Of a stretch of 6,816 nucleotides of DNA, positions 5,190-6,816 are shown piece by piece (position 1 is the first letter of the stretch; each line of letters opens with the position of its first letter). The stretch spans positions 1 to 6,816 of the forward strand of contig JAILFQ010000263.1 in assembly GCA_024697505.1 (NCBI GenBank), read 5' to 3'. The DNA is from Lachnospiraceae bacterium. GTDB lineage: Bacteria > Bacillota > Clostridia > Lachnospirales > Lachnospiraceae. The translations under genes and the position numbers were made by a program. The notes beneath the pieces were generated by a model that made no database searches, was not told the origin of the DNA, and worked only from the letters and a program-made list of their open reading frames with translations.

Positions 5190-6816
5190 AACCAGTCCTA
5201 TACCAACAATCAACTGTTTGGCATTGCCGGAGAGAATTATCAGACTCTCTCCGATTTTTGCATGCTTCTTGAGGATGAAGGCTATTGGAAAGAAGCTAAG
5301 GAAGTCCTTAATATGTCTTCTACAGAGGTGCTTGAACTTTACGTTCAGTCACTTCTTGTTTGCTTTGCGGTATATTGCAATCATTTGACGGAAGAGGACA
5401 GACGTTTTATTGCCGGGCTTACAGAAAGCGGACAGGCGTCTGAACTTATTTACGCGGATAAAGAAAAACTTATTAAAGATTCGGAAAGATTTCAGAAGAA
5501 TCCTCCTATTCTTTTTCAGTTGCTTTCTTTAAGAGATATGGACAAGGATTCCGGAATCGCCGGCCTTTTCTTTGATGCAATGCTTAATATCATGCTTTGC
5601 ATGTCTTATCTTAACGGCAGAAAAGATCCTGTGGCCACAAAGTATCTTGGCATTTATTTCGACAAAGTAAGCGTTTTTTTGCAAAATGTTAAAAATCCGC
5701 ATCAGTCTGTGGACGGTAAGTATATATTTAAGAAACTCTGCTACGGAGAACTTGAAAACAGCAGTGCTGAGATCAAAGCAGCGAACTGTGACTTTGAAAA
5801 GTACAAAAAGTCTCATCTTTACTACAGAAGTGAGCAGATGGAGTCTGTACAAACAGCAAAGATCAAAGACGAAGATTATAAAAATGGCGAAAGCGGTGCC
5901 GCTGTTAAAGATGAAGAAGTTGAAGAAGAAAAAGTAAAGAAAAAACTTGAACAGGAAGAGGTAAAGACTGAAGAGAAAAAAGACAACGCTTCAACCATAA
6001 TGGATAAAGTGAGGGAAGAGAACCTTAATAAACTCCTTGAAGAACTTGAAAGCCTTGTAGGTCTTACCGAAGTTAAAACGGAAATAAGAAGCCTTATTAA
6101 TCTTATTAAAGTGAGAAAAATGAGAGAAAAGTATGGGCTTCCGGAAATAGATATGTCTTACCACATGGTGTTTACGGGAAGTCCCGGAACCGGAAAGACA
6201 ACGGTTGCAAGACTTGTTGGCAAGATATATAAGGAACTGGGAATCCTTTCAAAGGGGACCATGCTTGAGACAGACAGATCCGGTCTTGTTGCAGGTTATG
6301 TGGGTCAGACTGCTCTTAAGGTTAAAGAAGTTGTGGAAAAAGCCCTTGGAGGCGTTCTCTTTATAGACGAGGCTTATGCTCTTGCCGGAAATTCCGGAAA
6401 TGATTTTGGGGGCGAGGCAATAGATACTCTTGTTAAGCTCATGGAAGACCACAGAGACGATCTTGTGGTTATAGTTGCGGGTTACACAAATGAAATGCAG
6501 GAATTTCTTGCATCCAATACAGGGCTTATTTCAAGATTCAATAAATTTATTCCTTTCCACGATTATACAAGGGATGAACTTGTGAAAATACTTGAGGGAA
6601 TGGCGGAAAAATCAGGCTATGCACCTGATGAAGACGTTCTTTCAAATGTTAAAGAGTATCTGGCTTGCATGAATGAGCAGGAGAGAAACACGTTCGGTAA
6701 TGCCAGAGGAATAAGAAATGTATTTGAAAAACTGGTTGTAAACCAGGCTAACAGAATAGTTACTCTTGAGGAACCAACGGCGGAAGACCTTAAGACAGTT
6801 ACCGCAAAAGATCTTG
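5187..6816 (+). CDS. SpoVK/CbbX-type AAA+ ATPase with uncharacterised N-terminal region (3' partial)
   Basis: The frame is open from TTG 5187 to the window edge (543 codons, no stop). Residues 1-220 are mostly helical and unrecognised: LSDFCMLLEDEGYWKEAKEVL (from 21) resembles a TPR-like helix pair, and two stretches (about 53-78 and 132-158) look like helix-loop-helix units of TerB type, weakly. A Lys/Glu linker (225-267) follows. The AAA+ domain begins near 285 (LVGLTEVKTEI) and has Walker A GSPGTGKT (331-338), pore-loop GYVGQ (370-374), Walker B VLFIDEAYAL (390-399), sensor 1 N435, arginine finger R450 in SRFN, and sensor 2 in GNARGIRN (504-511). All catalytic residues are present, so it should be an active hexameric remodeller. 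The family includes SpoVK, the Rubisco activase CbbX and type VII secretion EccA; the substrate here is unknown. No signal peptide or membrane segment is seen. Confidence 0.9.
   Translation, partial: MNQSYTNNQLFGIAGENYQTLSDFCMLLEDEGYWKEAKEVLNMSSTEVLELYVQSLLVCFAVYCNHLTEEDRRFIAGLTESGQASELIYADKEKLIKDSERFQKNPPILFQLLSLRDMDKDSGIAGLFFDAMLNIMLCMSYLNGRKDPVATKYLGIYFDKVSVFLQNVKNPHQSVDGKYIFKKLCYGELENSSAEIKAANCDFEKYKKSHLYYRSEQMESVQTAKIKDEDYKNGESGAAVKDEEVEEEKVKKKLEQEEVKTEEKKDNASTIMDKVREENLNKLLEELESLVGLTEVKTEIRSLINLIKVRKMREKYGLPEIDMSYHMVFTGSPGTGKTTVARLVGKIYKELGILSKGTMLETDRSGLVAGYVGQTALKVKEVVEKALGGVLFIDEAYALAGNSGNDFGGEAIDTLVKLMEDHRDDLVVIVAGYTNEMQEFLASNTGLISRFNKFIPFHDYTRDELVKILEGMAEKSGYAPDEDVLSNVKEYLACMNEQERNTFGNARGIRNVFEKLVVNQANRIVTLEEPTAEDLKTVTAKDL

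Noticed and set aside
5529..5937. Open frames on both strands within 5529-5937 (minus 5529-5852; plus 5686-5937 in another frame).
   Set aside because: Both lie inside the continuous AAA+ frame starting at 5187. The plus-strand one ends in a Lys-rich artefact of the A-rich linker and neither has a ribosome binding site.

Overview
The window is a stretch of ordinary low-to-mid GC bacterial chromosome. It looks like a Gram-positive anaerobe of class Clostridia, most likely Lachnospiraceae. That placement rests on gene content and order (GerW-type YtfJ, then rpmB, an Asp23/YloU gene, fakA and recG), strong AAGGAGG-type ribosome binding sites, heavy use of CTT (Leu) and AGA (Arg), and GTG/TTG starts. 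Everything real lies on the + strand and coding density is very high. I see no mobile element, CRISPR array, tRNA, rRNA or plasmid-type signal.

Layout. Positions 1-74 are the 3' tail of an upstream gene, probably the DUF2953 (YtfI) partner of the next gene. 89-499 encodes a GerW/YtfJ family protein. A 129-base gap (500-628) holds a strong sigma-A-type promoter with an A/T-rich upstream stretch and a short leader. Next comes rpmB (629-829, zinc-ribbon L28), closed by a textbook intrinsic terminator (842-872). A second clear promoter (903-931) drives an Asp23/YloU family gene (959-1330) and fakA (1370-3016, GTG start). A second intrinsic terminator (3031-3066) lies directly against the ribosome binding site of recG (3083-5125, TTG start). 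A probable promoter overlapping the recG stop codon precedes the last gene (5187 to the window end, TTG start). That gene is open at the 3' edge and encodes a SpoVK/CbbX-type AAA+ ATPase with a helical N-terminal region I do not recognise.

How the genes work together. The order rpmB, yloU, yloV (fakA), recG is an old Firmicutes arrangement mixing translation (L28), a small envelope-associated Asp23 protein, the ATP-dependent kinase of the fatty-acid incorporation pathway, and the RecG branch-migration helicase. The promoters and terminators suggest three or four partly separate transcripts: ytfJ tail, rpmB alone, asp23-fakA, and recG (partial read-through or its own weak promoter) running into the AAA+ gene, since no terminator is visible between the last two.

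Most interesting points: (1) FakA keeps its kinase motifs but appears to have lost all three presumed zinc ligands of its middle domain; (2) the AAA+ ATPase after recG carries an unassigned N-terminal module and a highly charged linker; (3) a terminator abuts the recG ribosome binding site. I did not find convincing evidence of an undescribed multi-gene system inside this window. The AAA+ gene is the best place to look, and its partners would lie beyond position 6816.
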